A DNA stretch of 55,036 bases from an uncultured Pelagibacteraceae bacterium (GCA_913045275.1 CAJWPG010000005.1:1-55036); one strand, 5' to 3'; shown: positions 8,618 to 20,761, counted from the first letter of the stretch. Notes: a model not told the origin generated them from the sequence alone. Program-made: numbers and translations.

Positions 8618-11600
8618 AAAAATTTTAGTTATTGGTGCTGGTCCAATTATTATCGGTCAAGCTTGTGAATTTGATTATTCAGGAACACAAGCTTGTAAGG
8701 CTCTTAAAGATGAAGGGTATAAAGTAATATTAATCAATTCAAATCCTGCAACAATTATGACCGATCCAGAAGTTGCAGACAAAACATATATAGAACCAAT
8801 CACAATAGAAGTTCTTGAAAAAATAATTAAAAAAGAAAAACCAGATGCAATTCTACCAACAATGGGTGGCCAAACAGCTTTAAATTTAGCCATTAAAGCA
8901 GAAGAGGTCGGACTTCTTAAAAAGTACAAAATTGAATTAATTGGAGCTAATTCCAAAGCAATTGCAAACGCTGAAGACAGAAAAAAATTTAGAAAAAACA
9001 TGTTCAAGATAGGAATTGATTTACCTAAATCTGAAATAATAAATAATTTTAATCATGCAACAAAATGTTTAAAAAAAATTGGCTTGCCTGCAATTATAAG
9101 ACCTTCGTTTACCTTGGGTGGTTTGGGTGGCGGTATAGCTAAAACCAAAAAAGAATTTTTTAAAATAGTAAAACAGGGAATTCATGAATCTCCAAAAAAT
9201 CAAGTTTTGATAGAAGAATGTTTGGAAGGATGGAAAGAATTTGAAATGGAAGTGGTAAGAGACCGAAATGATAATTGTATAATTATTTGTTCAATAGAAA
9301 ATATTGATCCCATGGGAGTTCATACAGGCGACTCGATTACAATTGCTCCTGCCTTAACTTTGACTGACAAAGAGTATCAGGTGATGAGAAATGCATCTAT
9401 TGCATGTTTGAGAAAAATTGGAGTAGAAACTGGCGGTTCAAATGTTCAGTTCGCTATAAATCCTAAAAACGGAAGAATGGTAATTATTGAAATGAACCCA
9501 AGAGTTTCAAGATCTTCTGCATTAGCATCAAAAGCAACTGGATTCCCAATTGCTAAAGTGGCTGCAAAGTTAGCCGTGGGATACACTTTGGATGAATTGC
9601 AAAATGATATTACCAAAGTAACTCCAGCATCTTTTGAGCCAACTATTGATTATGTGGTTACAAAAATACCAAGATTTACATTTGAAAAATTTTCAGACAC
9701 CAAACCAATTCTTGGCACATCAATGAAATCAGTTGGTGAAGCTATGGCAATTGGAAGGAATTTTAAAGAATCTTTACAAAAAGCTTTGGTTTCACTTGAG
9801 ATAGGGTTATCAGGATTGGATAATATTTTTAATCTTTCAAAAAAAGAAATACTAAAAAAATTAAAAATTAGCATTCCAAATAAATTACTTCTCATAGCAG
9901 AAGCATTTAGAAAAAAAATAACTCTCCAAAAGATTTGTAGTTTTTCAAAAGTTGATCCTTGGTTTTTAAACCAAATTAAAGAAATAGTTGATGAAGAAAA
10001 CAATATAATAAGAAAAGGTCTTCCTAAAACTTACAATGAATTTAATAGAATTAAATCAATAGGTTTTTCGGATAAAAAACTTTCAAAATTAACTAGAGTA
10101 AAAGAAAAAATTGTAAGATCAAAAAGAACAGCTTTAAAAGTTTTTCCTGTATTTAAAAAAGTTGATACTTGTGCTGCAGAATTTAAATCTTTTACACCAT
10201 ACATGTATTCTACTTATCAAAGAAATTTCTCATTAAATGCCGAATGTGAAGCAAACCCAACCAACAAGAAAAAAATAATTATTCTTGGCGGAGGTCCAAA
10301 TCGTATAGGCCAAGGTATAGAATTTGATTACTGCTGTTGTCAGGCAAGTTTCGCATTGAAAGAAGATGGTTACGAAACAATAATGATAAACTGTAATCCT
10401 GAAACAGTTTCAACTGATTATGATACAAGTGACAGACTATATTTCGAGCCTCTAATTGAAGAGTATGTAAAAAATATAATCTTAAAAGAAAAATCAAATG
10501 GAAATTTATTAGGAATTATTGCTCAGTTTGGCGGTCAAACACCTATTAAATTAGCAAAATTTCTTTATGAAAATTCACTGCCGATTTTAGGGACTCAATA
10601 CACATCAATTGATTTAGCTGAGGATAGGGACAGATTTAGGAACTTGCTTATTAAATTAAATTTAAAACAAGCTGAAAGTGGAATTGCCCATTCTTATAAT
10701 CAAGCAATAAAAATATCTAATAAAATTGGTTTACCTTTGGTTATTAGACCTTCCTATGTACTTGGAGGAAGGGCAATGGAAATAGTTCATGAAAAAAATC
10801 AGTTAAAAGAATTTATTAATGAAGCTTTGAAAGCTTCTGAAGAAAATCCAATTTTAATTGATAAATTTATTAATAATGCAATGGAAGTTGATGTTGATGC
10901 TATTTCAGATGGCAAAGATGTATACGTAGCTGGAATTATGCAGCACATTGAAGAAGCGGGCATTCATTCAGGAGACTCTGCTTGTTGTTTGCCTCCAATA
11001 TCAATTAAAGAAAATCTTTTAAGAGAACTAAAAATACAAACTAGAAAACTAGCTTTGGCATTAAAAGTTAAAGGCTTTTTAAATATTCAATTTGCAATTA
11101 AAAAAGATGAAATATTTGTAATAGAAGTAAATCCTAGAGCTAGCAGAACTGTTCCTTTTGTTTCAAAAGCTAACGGTGTTCCATTGGCTAAAATTGCTTC
11201 AAGAATTATGGCAGGTGAAAAACTTTCAAAATATAAATTAAAATATCAAACTAATAAAACATTTGCTGTAAAAGAAGCTGTTTTTCCATTTAATAAATTT
11301 CCAGACAGCGATGTTCTTCTTGGACCAGAAATGAAATCAACTGGAGAGGTAATGGGATTTGATGATGATTTTGGAATGGCTTATGCCAAAAGTCAAATAG
11401 CTGCATCAAATTCTTTGCCTACAAAAGGTTTGGCATTTTTATCTGTTAAAGATTCACATAAAGAAGAAATAATTTACCTTGCAAAAAAATTATTAAAATT
11501 AAACTTTAATCTTTGTGGCACAGAAGGAACGGCAAGTGCAATTAGAAGCAAAGGAATAAAGTGTAAAAAAATAAACAAAGTAAGTGGCGGAGCACCACAC

Positions 11601-11819
11601 ATAGTAGATGTGTTAAATTCTAAAAAAATCTCATTAGTAATTAATACGGGTGGTGGAAAAAGAAAACATCGTGTTAGTGATGCAAGAGCCTTGCGAAGAG
11701 CTACTTTAATTAATAAAGTGCCATATTGTACAAATATGTCAACTGCATATGCATGTCTGAAAGCAATTCAATCTTTAAAAAATAAAAAACTAAAAGTAAA
11801 ATCTCTTCAGGAAAATTAG
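8595..11819 (+). CDS. carB: Carbamoyl-phosphate synthase large subunit
   Basis: The 1074-aa synthetase subunit makes carbamoyl phosphate from bicarbonate, ATP and the ammonia delivered by CarA. The internal duplication is clear: the first half begins [21 protein letters not shown] and the second [19 protein letters not shown], each followed by an ATP-grasp domain (RPSFTLGG and [22 protein letters not shown]). The C-terminal MGS-like allosteric domain is present ([12 protein letters not shown], ending with the [12 protein letters not shown] stretch). The start ATG lies inside the carA 3' end. The stop TAG shares the tetramer TTAG with the convergent oxygenase gene. Confidence 0.98.
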   Translation: MPKRKDIKKILVIGAGPIIIGQACEFDYSGTQACKALKDEGYKVILINSNPATIMTDPEVADKTYIEPITIEVLEKIIKKEKPDAILPTMGGQTALNLAIKAEEVGLLKKYKIELIGANSKAIANAEDRKKFRKNMFKIGIDLPKSEIINNFNHATKCLKKIGLPAIIRPSFTLGGLGGGIAKTKKEFFKIVKQGIHESPKNQVLIEECLEGWKEFEMEVVRDRNDNCIIICSIENIDPMGVHTGDSITIAPALTLTDKEYQVMRNASIACLRKIGVETGGSNVQFAINPKNGRMVIIEMNPRVSRSSALASKATGFPIAKVAAKLAVGYTLDELQNDITKVTPASFEPTIDYVVTKIPRFTFEKFSDTKPILGTSMKSVGEAMAIGRNFKESLQKALVSLEIGLSGLDNIFNLSKKEILKKLKISIPNKLLLIAEAFRKKITLQKICSFSKVDPWFLNQIKEIVDEENNIIRKGLPKTYNEFNRIKSIGFSDKKLSKLTRVKEKIVRSKRTALKVFPVFKKVDTCAAEFKSFTPYMYSTYQRNFSLNAECEANPTNKKKIIILGGGPNRIGQGIEFDYCCCQASFALKEDGYETIMINCNPETVSTDYDTSDRLYFEPLIEEYVKNIILKEKSNGNLLGIIAQFGGQTPIKLAKFLYENSLPILGTQYTSIDLAEDRDRFRNLLIKLNLKQAESGIAHSYNQAIKISNKIGLPLVIRPSYVLGGRAMEIVHEKNQLKEFINEALKASEENPILIDKFINNAMEVDVDAISDGKDVYVAGIMQHIEEAGIHSGDSACCLPPISIKENLLRELKIQTRKLALALKVKGFLNIQFAIKKDEIFVIEVNPRASRTVPFVSKANGVPLAKIASRIMAGEKLSKYKLKYQTNKTFAVKEAVFPFNKFPDSDVLLGPEMKSTGEVMGFDDDFGMAYAKSQIAASNSLPTKGLAFLSVKDSHKEEIIYLAKKLLKLNFNLCGTEGTASAIRSKGIKCKKINKVSGGAPHIVDVLNSKKISLVINTGGGKRKHRVSDARALRRATLINKVPYCTNMSTAYACLKAIQSLKNKKLKVKSLQEN

Positions 11820-12478
11820 TCTACTTTCCAATCTGTTTTAAAATCAACATAATTTACTTGCAAACACCTTCTCTCTTTAACAATTTCTTTTTTTTCCATT
11901 CCATGCCAAGTATTTGGACCGCTAGAAAAAAAATATCCATAATTATCTCTATATGGCATTGTTTTTACCCACTTCAGATTGCCATCGTAAAAGTCAGTTC
12001 CTAATTCTTCGCTCTCATTATGTTTATTAACAAAAAGCAAGCATGACATGAGTTTTTCTTTAATATCACAGTGAGGTTTTAGCCAAAAACCTTTTCTATC
12101 ACATATAACTTCAAGCCTTACATATGCATTGGACAGATCTTTTTCTATTAAGTTTGAAATTTTTTCACAAGTTTGTTTGTTTTGAAGTTCTTTTATTAAA
12201 TTTGTCAAACCAGGAAAATCATTGGAATTATCTTTAGTAATAAAACATCTAAACTTTAAAGCTTTTCCACCATCGGAAATACCTTCTCTAAAATTTCCTT
12301 CTCCGCCATCTATTGCTCTGGTACCATCGTAATTAAGATTGTGTTCAGTTGGATTAGCAATTTCTGCATTAACTATTTCGTTTAATTGTTCTTCTGTTAA
12401 AGGCTGATTTAATTCCCAGTGTTGAAATGGATCTTCATATTTTCTAGATTGACTGAGAATTGATTTTAAAAACGACAT
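11816..12478 (-). CDS. 2-oxoglutarate/Fe(II)-dependent oxygenase family protein
   Basis: Probable non-haem iron oxygenase. The facial triad is visible as H136 and D138 (KPHCD) and H192 (NTWHGM), with basic residues R203/R204 ([11 protein letters not shown]) placed to hold 2-oxoglutarate. The spacing of about 55 residues between HxD and the distal His fits the double-stranded beta-helix fold. The substrate cannot be read from the sequence. The ATG overlaps the stop of the upstream ELM1-family gene by 1 nt, so the two are one operon and possibly one pathway. A hydroxylase acting on an envelope or protein substrate is only a guess. Confidence 0.8.
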   Translation of the reverse strand: MSFLKSILSQSRKYEDPFQHWELNQPLTEEQLNEIVNAEIANPTEHNLNYDGTRAIDGGEGNFREGISDGGKALKFRCFITKDNSNDFPGLTNLIKELQNKQTCEKISNLIEKDLSNAYVRLEVICDRKGFWLKPHCDIKEKLMSCLLFVNKHNESEELGTDFYDGNLKWVKTMPYRDNYGYFFSSGPNTWHGMEKKEIVKERRCLQVNYVDFKTDWKVD

Positions 12479-13416
12479 TAAGATAATTTTCTTTTAATTT
12501 CTTTTGCTATTCTATTTGTTTCATCTAAGGTTTCATAGTTCCAAATTTCAACTTTTTCTTCTAAATTTTTAACTATATTTAATTTGCCAAACAATTTTCT
12601 AAATCTTCTAAATCTATAATCATTTATCTTTGCAGGAATTTCAGCAATATAAATGGGTTTTCCAGTTAATGCCGCCTCTGAAATCATGGAGGTGGAGTCA
12701 CATGTAACAACAATATATTTAGCTAACGACAAAGCAGACAAATAAGCTTTTTTGTCTATATCATTAATTACCAAATGATCTTTTCCAAAGTAATTATCTG
12801 AAAGATCAATTATTTTTTTTGGTGTTCTCATTGAAGGAATAATTATTGCCTGTAAATTATTTTTTTCCAAGATATTTTTAACTCTATCAAATACTTTTGT
12901 TAAATTTTGATCATTATAATCATAGTATTTATTAGGCCCTCCAAGAATGAGTGCCAAATATTCTTTTTCTTTATTCAATCTTTCAGACAAATATTCACGA
13001 TTATTAACTATTTCTTCATTAGTTAAGTAATGAATCGATCCTTTTGATAAAATTACATTTTCACCACTTAATCCATCGTGTTCGGGGGCAATAATAAAAT
13101 CAAAATTTTTTAAAGATACTTTGGGATCTTGAATATGGATATTCTGAACTTTTTTTTTTGAATTCTTTTTAAGGCAAATTGATGGGATTACACTCTTTCT
13201 TCCACAAGAAATTATAATATCAAAATCTTTTGAATCGATTGAATTAAATATAAAATTTGAAACTGGTGTAAATTTAGGTGGTACTAATTTCCAAAAACTA
13301 TTTAGTTCAACTTTATAGTGTGTAAAATCAATATCTAAAGCTTTTGCCAAACCTTCAACTTGGCTTATCATGCCGTGCATCCCTTCGGTTAATAATAGAC
13401 CTTTTAATTTAGTCAT
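12478..13416 (-). CDS. ELM1-like (mitochondrial fission ELM1 family) protein
   Basis: The 312-aa protein belongs to the family named after plant ELM1, common in alphaproteobacteria, with a glycosyltransferase-B-like two-domain architecture. Supporting features are the N-terminal LLTEGMHGMISQVEGLAKAL, CGRKSV, the IHIQDPKV and FDFIIAPEHDGLSGENV stretch, and the C-terminal VTCDSTSMISEAALTGKPIYI. The last of these resembles the donor-sugar-binding part of GT-B enzymes. The bacterial function is not established. It is operonic with the oxygenase gene downstream (1-nt overlap) and divergent from trxB with only 21 bp between start codons. Confidence 0.82.
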   Translation of the reverse strand: MTKLKGLLLTEGMHGMISQVEGLAKALDIDFTHYKVELNSFWKLVPPKFTPVSNFIFNSIDSKDFDIIISCGRKSVIPSICLKKNSKKKVQNIHIQDPKVSLKNFDFIIAPEHDGLSGENVILSKGSIHYLTNEEIVNNREYLSERLNKEKEYLALILGGPNKYYDYNDQNLTKVFDRVKNILEKNNLQAIIIPSMRTPKKIIDLSDNYFGKDHLVINDIDKKAYLSALSLAKYIVVTCDSTSMISEAALTGKPIYIAEIPAKINDYRFRRFRKLFGKLNIVKNLEEKVEIWNYETLDETNRIAKEIKRKLS

Positions 13417-13437
13417 TAATCATTATATAGCTTTGAT

Positions 13438-14388
13438 ATGAGTCAAAATCCAACTAAACACACAAAAGTGTTAATAATTGGATCCGGTCCAGCTGGATAC
13501 ACTGCCGCAATTTATGCCGCGAGGGCAATGCTAAAACCTATTTTAGTTCACGGTATGGAATCCGGTGGACAACTAACAACAACTACTGACGTTGAAAATT
13601 TTCCTGGTTTCGCCGAAGTAATTCAAGGACCTTGGTTAATGGAACAAATGAGAGATCAAGCAAAAGCTGTTGGAACAGAAATGATCGAAGATCATATCGC
13701 ATCTGTAAATTTAAAATCTAAACCATTTGAAGCGTTTGGAGATGGTGGTCAGAAATATACCGCTGATTCAATTATAATTTCAACAGGAGCTCAAGCAAGA
13801 TGGTTAAATATCAAGTCTGAACAAAAATTTAGAGGCTTTGGGGTTTCTGCGTGCGCAACATGTGATGGTTTTTTCTTTAAAGATAAAACAGTGGCTGTTG
13901 TAGGAGGAGGGAATGCAGCGGTAGAAGAAGCTATGTTTCTGACAAAATTTGCATCAAAAGTGCAATTAATTCATAGAAGAGATGCTTTAAGAGCAGAAAA
14001 ATTGCTTCAAAAAAAATTAATGGAAAATAAAAAAATTGAAATTATTTGGGATAGCGTTGTTGAAGAAGTAATTGGTAATGAGGATCCAAAAAACGTAAGA
14101 GGATTAAAAATTAAAAATGTAAAAACCAATGATATTAAAGAGTTAAAAATAGACGGTCTTTTTATTGCTATTGGTCACGATCCTGCAACTGAATTGTTCA
14201 AAGATCAATTAAACATGGATAAAGAGGGTTATTTATTAACTAAACCAGACTCAACTGAAACAAACATTCCAGGAGTTTTTGCTGCAGGGGATGTAAAAGA
14301 CAAAATTTTTAGACAAGCTGTTACTGCTGCTGGAATGGGGTGCATGTCTGCACTTGAGGCTGAAAAATTTTTGTCATCTAAAAATTAG
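13438..14388 (+). CDS. trxB: Thioredoxin-disulfide reductase
   Basis: NADPH-dependent flavoenzyme that reduces thioredoxin in the cytosol. It has an FAD-binding GSGPAGYTAAIYAAR near residue 15, the redox-active pair C139-A-T-C142 followed by DG, an NADPH-binding GGGNAAVEEAMFL, and the C-terminal FAD motif GVFAAGDVKDK..RQAVTAAGMGC. Length 316 aa is standard. The stop TAG shares TTAG with the convergent aminotransferase. The start lies 21 bp from the divergent ELM1-family gene, so the two promoters must overlap or extend into coding DNA. Confidence 0.98.
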   Translation: MSQNPTKHTKVLIIGSGPAGYTAAIYAARAMLKPILVHGMESGGQLTTTTDVENFPGFAEVIQGPWLMEQMRDQAKAVGTEMIEDHIASVNLKSKPFEAFGDGGQKYTADSIIISTGAQARWLNIKSEQKFRGFGVSACATCDGFFFKDKTVAVVGGGNAAVEEAMFLTKFASKVQLIHRRDALRAEKLLQKKLMENKKIEIIWDSVVEEVIGNEDPKNVRGLKIKNVKTNDIKELKIDGLFIAIGHDPATELFKDQLNMDKEGYLLTKPDSTETNIPGVFAAGDVKDKIFRQAVTAAGMGCMSALEAEKFLSSKN

Positions 14389-15572
14389 TTCAAGCTTTCA
14401 CAGAAAAATTTTATTCTCACCATTGCTACTTTTAATTTTAGCATAGACGTTGCATATGAAATTCTAAAATGCCCTGGCAAACCAAAAGCTGATCCTTGAA
14501 CCACTGCTACATTTGATTTTTCAAGAAGTTTTTCAACAAATTCAGTGTCGGTTTTTAATTTTGTTTTTTTTCCTAGTAATTTTTTACAACTTGGAAAAAC
14601 ATAAAAAGCACCATTTGGAGTTAAACAGTTTATTCCATTAATTTTGTTTAGGCTTCTAACTACGAAATCTCTTCTTTTTTTAAACTCTCTAGATCTTGTT
14701 TTTATGAATTTTTGAGTACCATTTAAAGCCTCAACCGCTGCTGCTTGACTTACAGATGAAGGGTTTGATGTTGATTGTGATTGAACTTTACGTATTGCTT
14801 TAATAATTTCTTTAGGGCCTCCGGCATATCCTATTCTCCATCCTGTCATCGCATAAGATTTGCTAACACCATTCATAGTGAGAGTTCTATTTTTTAAATT
14901 AGAGATTTGTGCAATTGTAAAATACTTTGCTTTATCATAAGTGATATGTTCATAGATATCGTCACTTAATATATGAATTTTTTTGTTTTTAATTAATACT
15001 TTAGATAATTTATTTATCTCAGCTTTAGTATAGCTCGCTCCAGAAGGATTGGATGGTGAATTAAATATTATCCATTTTGTTTTTTTAGTAATGGCTTTAC
15101 TTAATTTTGCAGGAGTTAATTTAAAATTATCTGCTTCGCTACATTTAACAATTTTTGGTTTTCCCCCTGCTAACAAAACCATGTCGGGATAAGAAACCCA
15201 GAAAGGTGCTGGAATAATTACCTCATCACCTTTATTTAGAGTTGCCATGAAAGCATTATAAAGAACTTGTTTGCCACCAGTTCCAACTGTTATTTCTTCT
15301 GCAGAATATTTTAAGTTATTTTCTTTTTTAAATTTTCTTATTATCGCATTTTTTAAGGCTGGAGTTCCATCAACTGCGGTATATTTTGTATCACCGTCTC
15401 TAATAGCTTTTATCGCTGCGTTTTTAATATTGTTAGGAGTATCAAAATCTGGTTCACCAGCACCTAATCCTATTACATCTTTTCCAGCAGCTCTTAATTC
15501 TCTCGCTTTTTGAGTTACTGCAATGGTTGGTGACGGTTTTATTCTTTTTAAACTGTCAGATATTATGTTCAT
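14385..15572 (-). CDS. aspC: Class I pyridoxal-phosphate aminotransferase, probable aspartate aminotransferase
   Basis: Transfers the amino group of aspartate (or a related amino acid) to 2-oxoglutarate. The family hallmarks are in order: GLGAGEPDFDTP near residue 40, the PLP-contacting VGTGGKQVLYNAF, the NSPSNPSGA loop, SDDIYEHI, and the PLP lysine in MNGVSKSYAMTGWRIGY. A C-terminal arginine for the substrate carboxylate sits in GHFRISYA. At 395 aa it matches the Ib subgroup common in alphaproteobacteria, some members of which also take prephenate. It is divergent from uvrB (36 bp) and convergent with trxB. Confidence 0.92.
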   Translation of the reverse strand: MNIISDSLKRIKPSPTIAVTQKARELRAAGKDVIGLGAGEPDFDTPNNIKNAAIKAIRDGDTKYTAVDGTPALKNAIIRKFKKENNLKYSAEEITVGTGGKQVLYNAFMATLNKGDEVIIPAPFWVSYPDMVLLAGGKPKIVKCSEADNFKLTPAKLSKAITKKTKWIIFNSPSNPSGASYTKAEINKLSKVLIKNKKIHILSDDIYEHITYDKAKYFTIAQISNLKNRTLTMNGVSKSYAMTGWRIGYAGGPKEIIKAIRKVQSQSTSNPSSVSQAAAVEALNGTQKFIKTRSREFKKRRDFVVRSLNKINGINCLTPNGAFYVFPSCKKLLGKKTKLKTDTEFVEKLLEKSNVAVVQGSAFGLPGHFRISYATSMLKLKVAMVRIKFFCESLN

Positions 15573-15608
15573 TGAAATAAGTTTTTATTTTAATACTTTG
15601 TTTAATAT

Positions 15609-17780
15609 ATGCAAAATACTTATCAAGATTTAATTACAGATATACAGAGTAAAAATCCAGAAATTGCTGGAAAACTAGAAGGTGGAAAAAAGTTTAAAAT
15701 TAAATCTGACTTTAGGCCTGCCGGAGATCAGCCCGAAGCAATTAAAAAATTAGTTCAAGGCGCAAAACAAAATAAATTCAATCAGGTTTTGCTCGGTGTC
15801 ACTGGATCTGGAAAAACCTTCACCATGGCAAAAATTATTGAAGAAACAAATAGACCGGCATTAATTTTAGCCCCAAATAAAACTTTAGCAGCCCAACTTT
15901 ACGGTGAGATGAAAACATTTTTTCCAGATAATGCCGTTGAATATTTTGTTTCTTATTACGATTATTACACTCCAGAAGCATATGTGCCTAGATCAGATAC
16001 ATACATTGAAAAAGAAGCATCGATTAATGAACAAATAGATAGAATGAGACACTCTGCAACAAGATCTCTTCTTGAAAGAGATGATGTTTTAATTGTTGCC
16101 AGCGTATCTTGTATTTATGGACTTGGTTCAGTTGAAGCCTATAGCAAGATGACTTTAACTCTTAAAAAAAATAATGATTATAATAGGGAGCAAATAATAA
16201 AATCATTAGTTGCTCTTCAGTATAAAAGAAATGATCAAAATTTTTTTAGAGGAACATTTAGAGCAAGAGGTGAGTACTTAGAAATTTTTCCTTCACATTT
16301 AGAAGACAGAGCATGGAGACTTAGTTTATTTGACGACAAACTTGAAAAAATTGAAGAATTTGATCCATTAACAGGCGACCAAGTAAGAGAACTGAGCCTA
16401 ATAAAAGTTTATGCGAATAGCCATTACATAACTCCAAAACCAACAATAGAACAAGCGGTAATAAAAATTAGAAAAGAATTAGGAGTAACTTTAAAAAAAC
16501 ATAAAGCTAAAAATAAATTACTAGAAGCTCAAAGATTAGAGGAAAGAACTAGATTTGATCTAGAAATGATTGAAGCTACAGGAACTTGTGCTGGAATTGA
16601 AAACTATTCTAGGTTTTTATCTGGAAGAAAAGCCGGGGAACCACCTCCTACTCTATTCGAATATTTTCCTGATAACACTTTGATTTTTGTTGATGAATGT
16701 CACGTTACAGTTCCTCAATTAAATGGAATGTTTAAAGGTGATAGATCAAGAAAAAGTACACTTGCAGAATATGGGTTTAGACTTCCATCTTGTATGGATA
16801 ATAGACCTTTAAAATTTGAAGAATGGAACATGATGAGAACTCAAACGGTATTTGTATCAGCTACCCCTGGACCTTGGGAGCTAGAACAAACAAAAGGTAA
16901 ATTTATAGATCAAGTTATTCGCCCAACTGGACTAATCGATCCACCTGTAGAAATAAAACCTGCAAAAAATCAAGTTGATGATTTAATGTACGAGTGCAAA
17001 AAAACAATTGAAAAAAATCATAGAGTATTAGTTACAACTTTAACAAAAAAAATGGCTGAAGATTTAACAGAATATCTTCACGAAAACGGAGTTAAAGTTA
17101 GATATTTACATTCCGATATAGACACTCTTGAAAGAATAGAAATCATGAGAGATTTGAGATTAGGTGTGTTTGATGTGTTGGTTGGAATTAACCTATTAAG
17201 AGAAGGCCTCGATATACCTGAATGTGCATTGGTTGGAATATTAGATGCTGACAAAGAAGGTTTTTTAAGATCTGGAACATCATTAATTCAAACAATTGGA
17301 AGAGCTGCAAGAAATTTAGACGGAAGAGTAATTTTGTATGCCGATAAAGAAACCAAAAGTATTAAAAAAGCTATTAAGGAAACAGATAGAAGAAGAAATA
17401 TTCAATTAGAATATAATAAAAAAAATAAAATTAGCGCCACTACAATTAAAAAAGAAATCAGTGATATTCTAGAAAGTGTTTATGAAAAAGACTATGTAAA
17501 AGTTGGAACTGCAGAAAATATTGGTGGAAATCTAAAAAAACACCTTAAAGCTTTAAATAAAAAGATGAAAGAATCCGCAAGTAACTTGGAATTTGAAGAA
17601 GCTGCTAAAGTCAGAGATGAAATTAGAAAACTTGAAAGTACTGAATTAGAGATTACACTTAACCCAAAAGTAAAAAGGTACAGTCAAAATAATAAAATCT
17701 ATCCTAAAGGAAGATCGACTATGGGAATGCCGGGAACTAGGGCACAAAAAGGAAAAAAGAAATGGAAGCAAATAAAATAA
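15609..17780 (+). CDS. uvrB: Excinuclease ABC subunit B
   Basis: Damage-verifying helicase-like subunit of nucleotide excision repair, working with UvrA and UvrC. Walker A GVTGSGKT is at residues 63-70. The beta-hairpin [17 protein letters not shown], the DEAD-like [10 protein letters not shown] and helicase motif VI (QTIGRAARN) are all present. A C-terminal UVR domain ([14 protein letters not shown]) is the UvrC contact. The 723 aa is slightly longer than typical because of a basic tail. Its end overlaps the next gene by 19 nt, the first of four overlaps in uvrB-SDR-folB-uvrC-pgsA. Confidence 0.98.
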   Translation: MQNTYQDLITDIQSKNPEIAGKLEGGKKFKIKSDFRPAGDQPEAIKKLVQGAKQNKFNQVLLGVTGSGKTFTMAKIIEETNRPALILAPNKTLAAQLYGEMKTFFPDNAVEYFVSYYDYYTPEAYVPRSDTYIEKEASINEQIDRMRHSATRSLLERDDVLIVASVSCIYGLGSVEAYSKMTLTLKKNNDYNREQIIKSLVALQYKRNDQNFFRGTFRARGEYLEIFPSHLEDRAWRLSLFDDKLEKIEEFDPLTGDQVRELSLIKVYANSHYITPKPTIEQAVIKIRKELGVTLKKHKAKNKLLEAQRLEERTRFDLEMIEATGTCAGIENYSRFLSGRKAGEPPPTLFEYFPDNTLIFVDECHVTVPQLNGMFKGDRSRKSTLAEYGFRLPSCMDNRPLKFEEWNMMRTQTVFVSATPGPWELEQTKGKFIDQVIRPTGLIDPPVEIKPAKNQVDDLMYECKKTIEKNHRVLVTTLTKKMAEDLTEYLHENGVKVRYLHSDIDTLERIEIMRDLRLGVFDVLVGINLLREGLDIPECALVGILDADKEGFLRSGTSLIQTIGRAARNLDGRVILYADKETKSIKKAIKETDRRRNIQLEYNKKNKISATTIKKEISDILESVYEKDYVKVGTAENIGGNLKKHLKALNKKMKESASNLEFEEAAKVRDEIRKLESTELEITLNPKVKRYSQNNKIYPKGRSTMGMPGTRAQKGKKKWKQIK

Positions 17781-18517
17781 TTATTACTGGAGGAGCTAAT
17801 AGAATTGGTGGAGCAATCTCAAGAAAGCTTTCTGGCCCTGGAGTAGAAATGGTAATTCACTACAATGAATCAAAATCAAGTGCAGAAAAATTAAAGAAGG
17901 AATTATCAAAAAATAAAACAAAAGTATATTTGATCAAAGGAGATTTAAGCAAAGAGACAGATGTAAAAAAAATAGTAAAATTTGCTAAATCTAAATTAAA
18001 ATATTTTGATTGTTTAATTAATAATGCCTCATTATTTGAAAATGATAAACTTGAAAATTTTACAACTGATAGCTGGGGACGTCATTTAAGAACTAATTTA
18101 AGAACCCCCGCACTTTTGTCTAAAGAATTTGCAAAAAATGTTAGAAGAAAAAATAACAATATAATTAATATTATTGATCAAAGAGTATTTAAATTAACGC
18201 CCTACTTCTTTTCATACACAATAAGTAAAACAGGCCTTTATACACTAACAAAAACAAGTGCCATGAGTTTAGCTCCAAATATTAGAGTAAATGGAATAGC
18301 TCCAGGTCCAACTTTAAAAAATAAAAGACAATCTACAAAACACTTTAAAAAGCAGTACATGGCAACTCCTCTTAAAAGACAAGTAGACGTAGAACAAATC
18401 TGTAATGCTGTTGACTTTTTTATTAAAAATAGATCTATTACAGGACAAGTAATTTCCGTTGATAGTGGCCAAAGTTTAAACTGGCAAACACCAGATATCA
18501 TGAAGGGAAAAGAATGA
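17762..18517 (+). CDS. SDR family oxidoreductase, FolM/pteridine reductase-like
   Basis: NADPH-dependent short-chain dehydrogenase. The cofactor motif is [11 protein letters not shown], the NNAS box is present, and the catalytic segment has Asp in place of the usual Ser (IIDQR) ahead of Y-x3-K (YTISK). The same D...Y...K set is used by pteridine reductase PTR1 and FolM. The start overlaps the uvrB end, and the stop overlaps folB as ATGA. Sitting directly before a dihydroneopterin aldolase gene, reduction of a dihydropterin or dihydrofolate is the best guess. Generic SDR activity cannot be excluded. Confidence 0.82.
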   Translation: MEANKIIITGGANRIGGAISRKLSGPGVEMVIHYNESKSSAEKLKKELSKNKTKVYLIKGDLSKETDVKKIVKFAKSKLKYFDCLINNASLFENDKLENFTTDSWGRHLRTNLRTPALLSKEFAKNVRRKNNNIINIIDQRVFKLTPYFFSYTISKTGLYTLTKTSAMSLAPNIRVNGIAPGPTLKNKRQSTKHFKKQYMATPLKRQVDVEQICNAVDFFIKNRSITGQVISVDSGQSLNWQTPDIMKGKE

Positions 18518-18939
18518 AAAAAACTAATCTTAAAATTGTAAAAATAGATAAAAATAAAAATTTATTTAATTATGAGAAGAAGGTTCTTATTAAGGACTTA
18601 ATATTAGATCTTAAACTTGGATATTACGATTTTGAAAAACAAAAACCGCAGAAAGTAAAATTTTCTCTTGAAGTTAACTACGAAGACAAAAAACCATCTA
18701 ATGATAAAGATCTAAAATCAATAGTAAACTACGCTAGAATAGTAAAACTAATAAAAAAATTGGTTAAAAATAAACATTATAACTTTCTTGAAACATTGGC
18801 TGAAGATGTTTTTGATGAGCTATTTAAAGATAAAAGAATTGATAAAATAACTCTTCAAATTGAAAAATTAGAAATTATGAAAGACTGTTCATCAGTTGGA
18901 ATACAAATTTCTAAAAAAAGAAGCCATGATAAGCTCTGA
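18514..18939 (+). CDS. folB: Dihydroneopterin aldolase family protein
   Basis: FolB-type enzyme of folate synthesis that cleaves 7,8-dihydroneopterin. The tunnelling fold is indicated by [25 protein letters not shown] at the N terminus ([12 protein letters not shown] matches the IGVYDWERQ-like family motif), [10 protein letters not shown], and [14 protein letters not shown], with a C-terminal lysine region IEKLEIMKD. The order SDR-folB-uvrC is fully overlapping, 4 nt before and 14 nt after. The protein carries an N-terminal extension of about 24 lysine-rich residues before the domain. Confidence 0.85.
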   Translation: MKKTNLKIVKIDKNKNLFNYEKKVLIKDLILDLKLGYYDFEKQKPQKVKFSLEVNYEDKKPSNDKDLKSIVNYARIVKLIKKLVKNKHYNFLETLAEDVFDELFKDKRIDKITLQIEKLEIMKDCSSVGIQISKKRSHDKL

Positions 18940-20761
18940 TATTGGAAAAGAAATAATAAAAAAAGAACTCCCTTTAATACCAAAGCTTCCTGGGGTGTAC
19001 AGGATGCTAAATTCCAAAAATGAAATTCTTTATGTAGGTAAGGCCAAAAATCTCACTAATAGATTAAAAAATTACGTATCCGAAAAAAATCACATAATAA
19101 GAACTGAAAGAATGTTATCTCAAACAAAAAAGCTTGAGATAACAACTACATCTAACGAAAGTGAAGCTTTGCTATTAGAGGCAAATCTAATAAAAAAATA
19201 TAAACCAAAATACAATATTCTTTTAAGAGACGATAAATCATTTCCATTTATTTTTATTGGCAATAAAGATAAGTGGCCGCAAATTAAAAGACATAGAGGA
19301 AAAAAAAATAAAGAAGGTTTTTTCTTTGGCCCATTTGCATCAGCAGGATCTGCAAACGGAACAATAAAGATGATTCAAAAAATTTTTCAACTTAGAGTTT
19401 GTGATGATACGGTTTTTAAAAATCGTAAACGTCCATGTCTTTTGTATCAAATTAAAAGATGTTCGGGACCATGTGTAAACTATATTACTGAAAAAGAGTA
19501 TGGACAAACTGTTAAGGATGCAATTGAATTTGTTTCTGGCAAATCCAGGAAAATTCAAAAAAATCTTTCAAAACAAATGGAAATAGCAAGTGAGGAACTA
19601 AATTTTGAAAAAGCTGTAATTTTGAGAGACAAAATAAAGTCTCTTAATATAATTCAATCTTCCCAAAGAATAAATGAAGCAAATTTAGTAGAAGCAGACG
19701 TTGTGGCGGGATATAAAGAATCTGGCAAAACTTGTATCCAAGTTTTTTTTTATAGATCAAAACAAAATTGGGGAAATCAAGCTTTTTTTCCGAAACATGA
19801 TCCTGATGAAAATTTAAAAGAAATACTAAATTCATTTATTTCTCAATTCTATGAAAATAAAAGTGCACCAAAATCAATTATAATAAATGAAGAAATCAAG
19901 GAAAAATCTTTAATAGAAAAAACTCTTTCAAAAAAAGAAAATAAAGAAATAAATATTTCTATAGCAAAAAAAGGTTCTAAGCTTAAAGTGATAAACCAAG
20001 CAATAAAAAATGCTAAAGATAGTTTAAAAAGAAAACTTTATGAAAGTCAGAATAATAAAGATTTATTTGATAAAGTTACAAAAAAATTTAATTTAGAAAC
20101 AATTATTAGTCTTATTGAGGTTTATGACAACAGCCATATTCAAGGAACCGACAGTGTTGGGGCATTAATTGCTTTTGGCGAAGAAGGATTTATTAAGAAA
20201 AGATATAGGAAGTTTAATATTAAAATAGAACAAAATGAACAAGACGATTACGGAATGATGAGAGAGGTGTTAAATAGAAGATTTAAAAAAGCGGTACAAG
20301 AAAAAGATAATTATTTAACCTTTCCTGATCTAGTCTTGATAGATGGGGGTAAAGGACAATATTCAAGTGCAAGAGAAACTATAAATGAGCTAGGACTTCA
20401 TGATATTCCAATCATAGCAATAACAAAAGGAAAGTTCAGAAATAGTGGGAATGAAACCTTCTTTCACAATGGAAAAAAATTTAAATTTCTCAAAAATGAC
20501 CCTACCCTCTTTTTCCTACAAAGATTGAGGGACGAGGCTCATAGATTTGCTATCAGCGCACATAGAGCAAAAAGAAAGAAAAATATCAGCAGATCGCTCT
20601 TGGACCAGATACAAGGTGTAGGTTCTGGCAGAAAAAGAGCCTTATTGAACCATTTTGGCTCTGCTAGAGCTGTAGAATCAGCAAGCTTAGATGAAATCAA
20701 ATCAGTAGAAGGAGTAGAAGAAAAAGTTGCAAAAAAAATATATAATTTTTTCCACGAATGA
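18926..20761 (+). CDS. uvrC: Excinuclease ABC subunit C
   Basis: Makes both incisions around a lesion after UvrB loading. Features are the N-terminal GIY-YIG nuclease domain (PGVYRMLN...[16 protein letters not shown]), the cysteine-rich [15 protein letters not shown] segment, a UVR motif ([13 protein letters not shown]), the RNase H-like second nuclease ([29 protein letters not shown]) and a C-terminal helix-hairpin-helix pair ([30 protein letters not shown]). The ATG at 18926 is chosen over an in-frame TTG at 18896 because the domain starts soon after it. Its stop overlaps pgsA by 4 nt. Confidence 0.97.
   Translation: MISSDIGKEIIKKELPLIPKLPGVYRMLNSKNEILYVGKAKNLTNRLKNYVSEKNHIIRTERMLSQTKKLEITTTSNESEALLLEANLIKKYKPKYNILLRDDKSFPFIFIGNKDKWPQIKRHRGKKNKEGFFFGPFASAGSANGTIKMIQKIFQLRVCDDTVFKNRKRPCLLYQIKRCSGPCVNYITEKEYGQTVKDAIEFVSGKSRKIQKNLSKQMEIASEELNFEKAVILRDKIKSLNIIQSSQRINEANLVEADVVAGYKESGKTCIQVFFYRSKQNWGNQAFFPKHDPDENLKEILNSFISQFYENKSAPKSIIINEEIKEKSLIEKTLSKKENKEINISIAKKGSKLKVINQAIKNAKDSLKRKLYESQNNKDLFDKVTKKFNLETIISLIEVYDNSHIQGTDSVGALIAFGEEGFIKKRYRKFNIKIEQNEQDDYGMMREVLNRRFKKAVQEKDNYLTFPDLVLIDGGKGQYSSARETINELGLHDIPIIAITKGKFRNSGNETFFHNGKKFKFLKNDPTLFFLQRLRDEAHRFAISAHRAKRKKNISRSLLDQIQGVGSGRKRALLNHFGSARAVESASLDEIKSVEGVEEKVAKKIYNFFHE

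Noticed and set aside
18896..18925. TTG start for uvrC at 18896
   Set aside because: It would add ten residues inside the folB frame; the ATG at 18926 suits the domain start.
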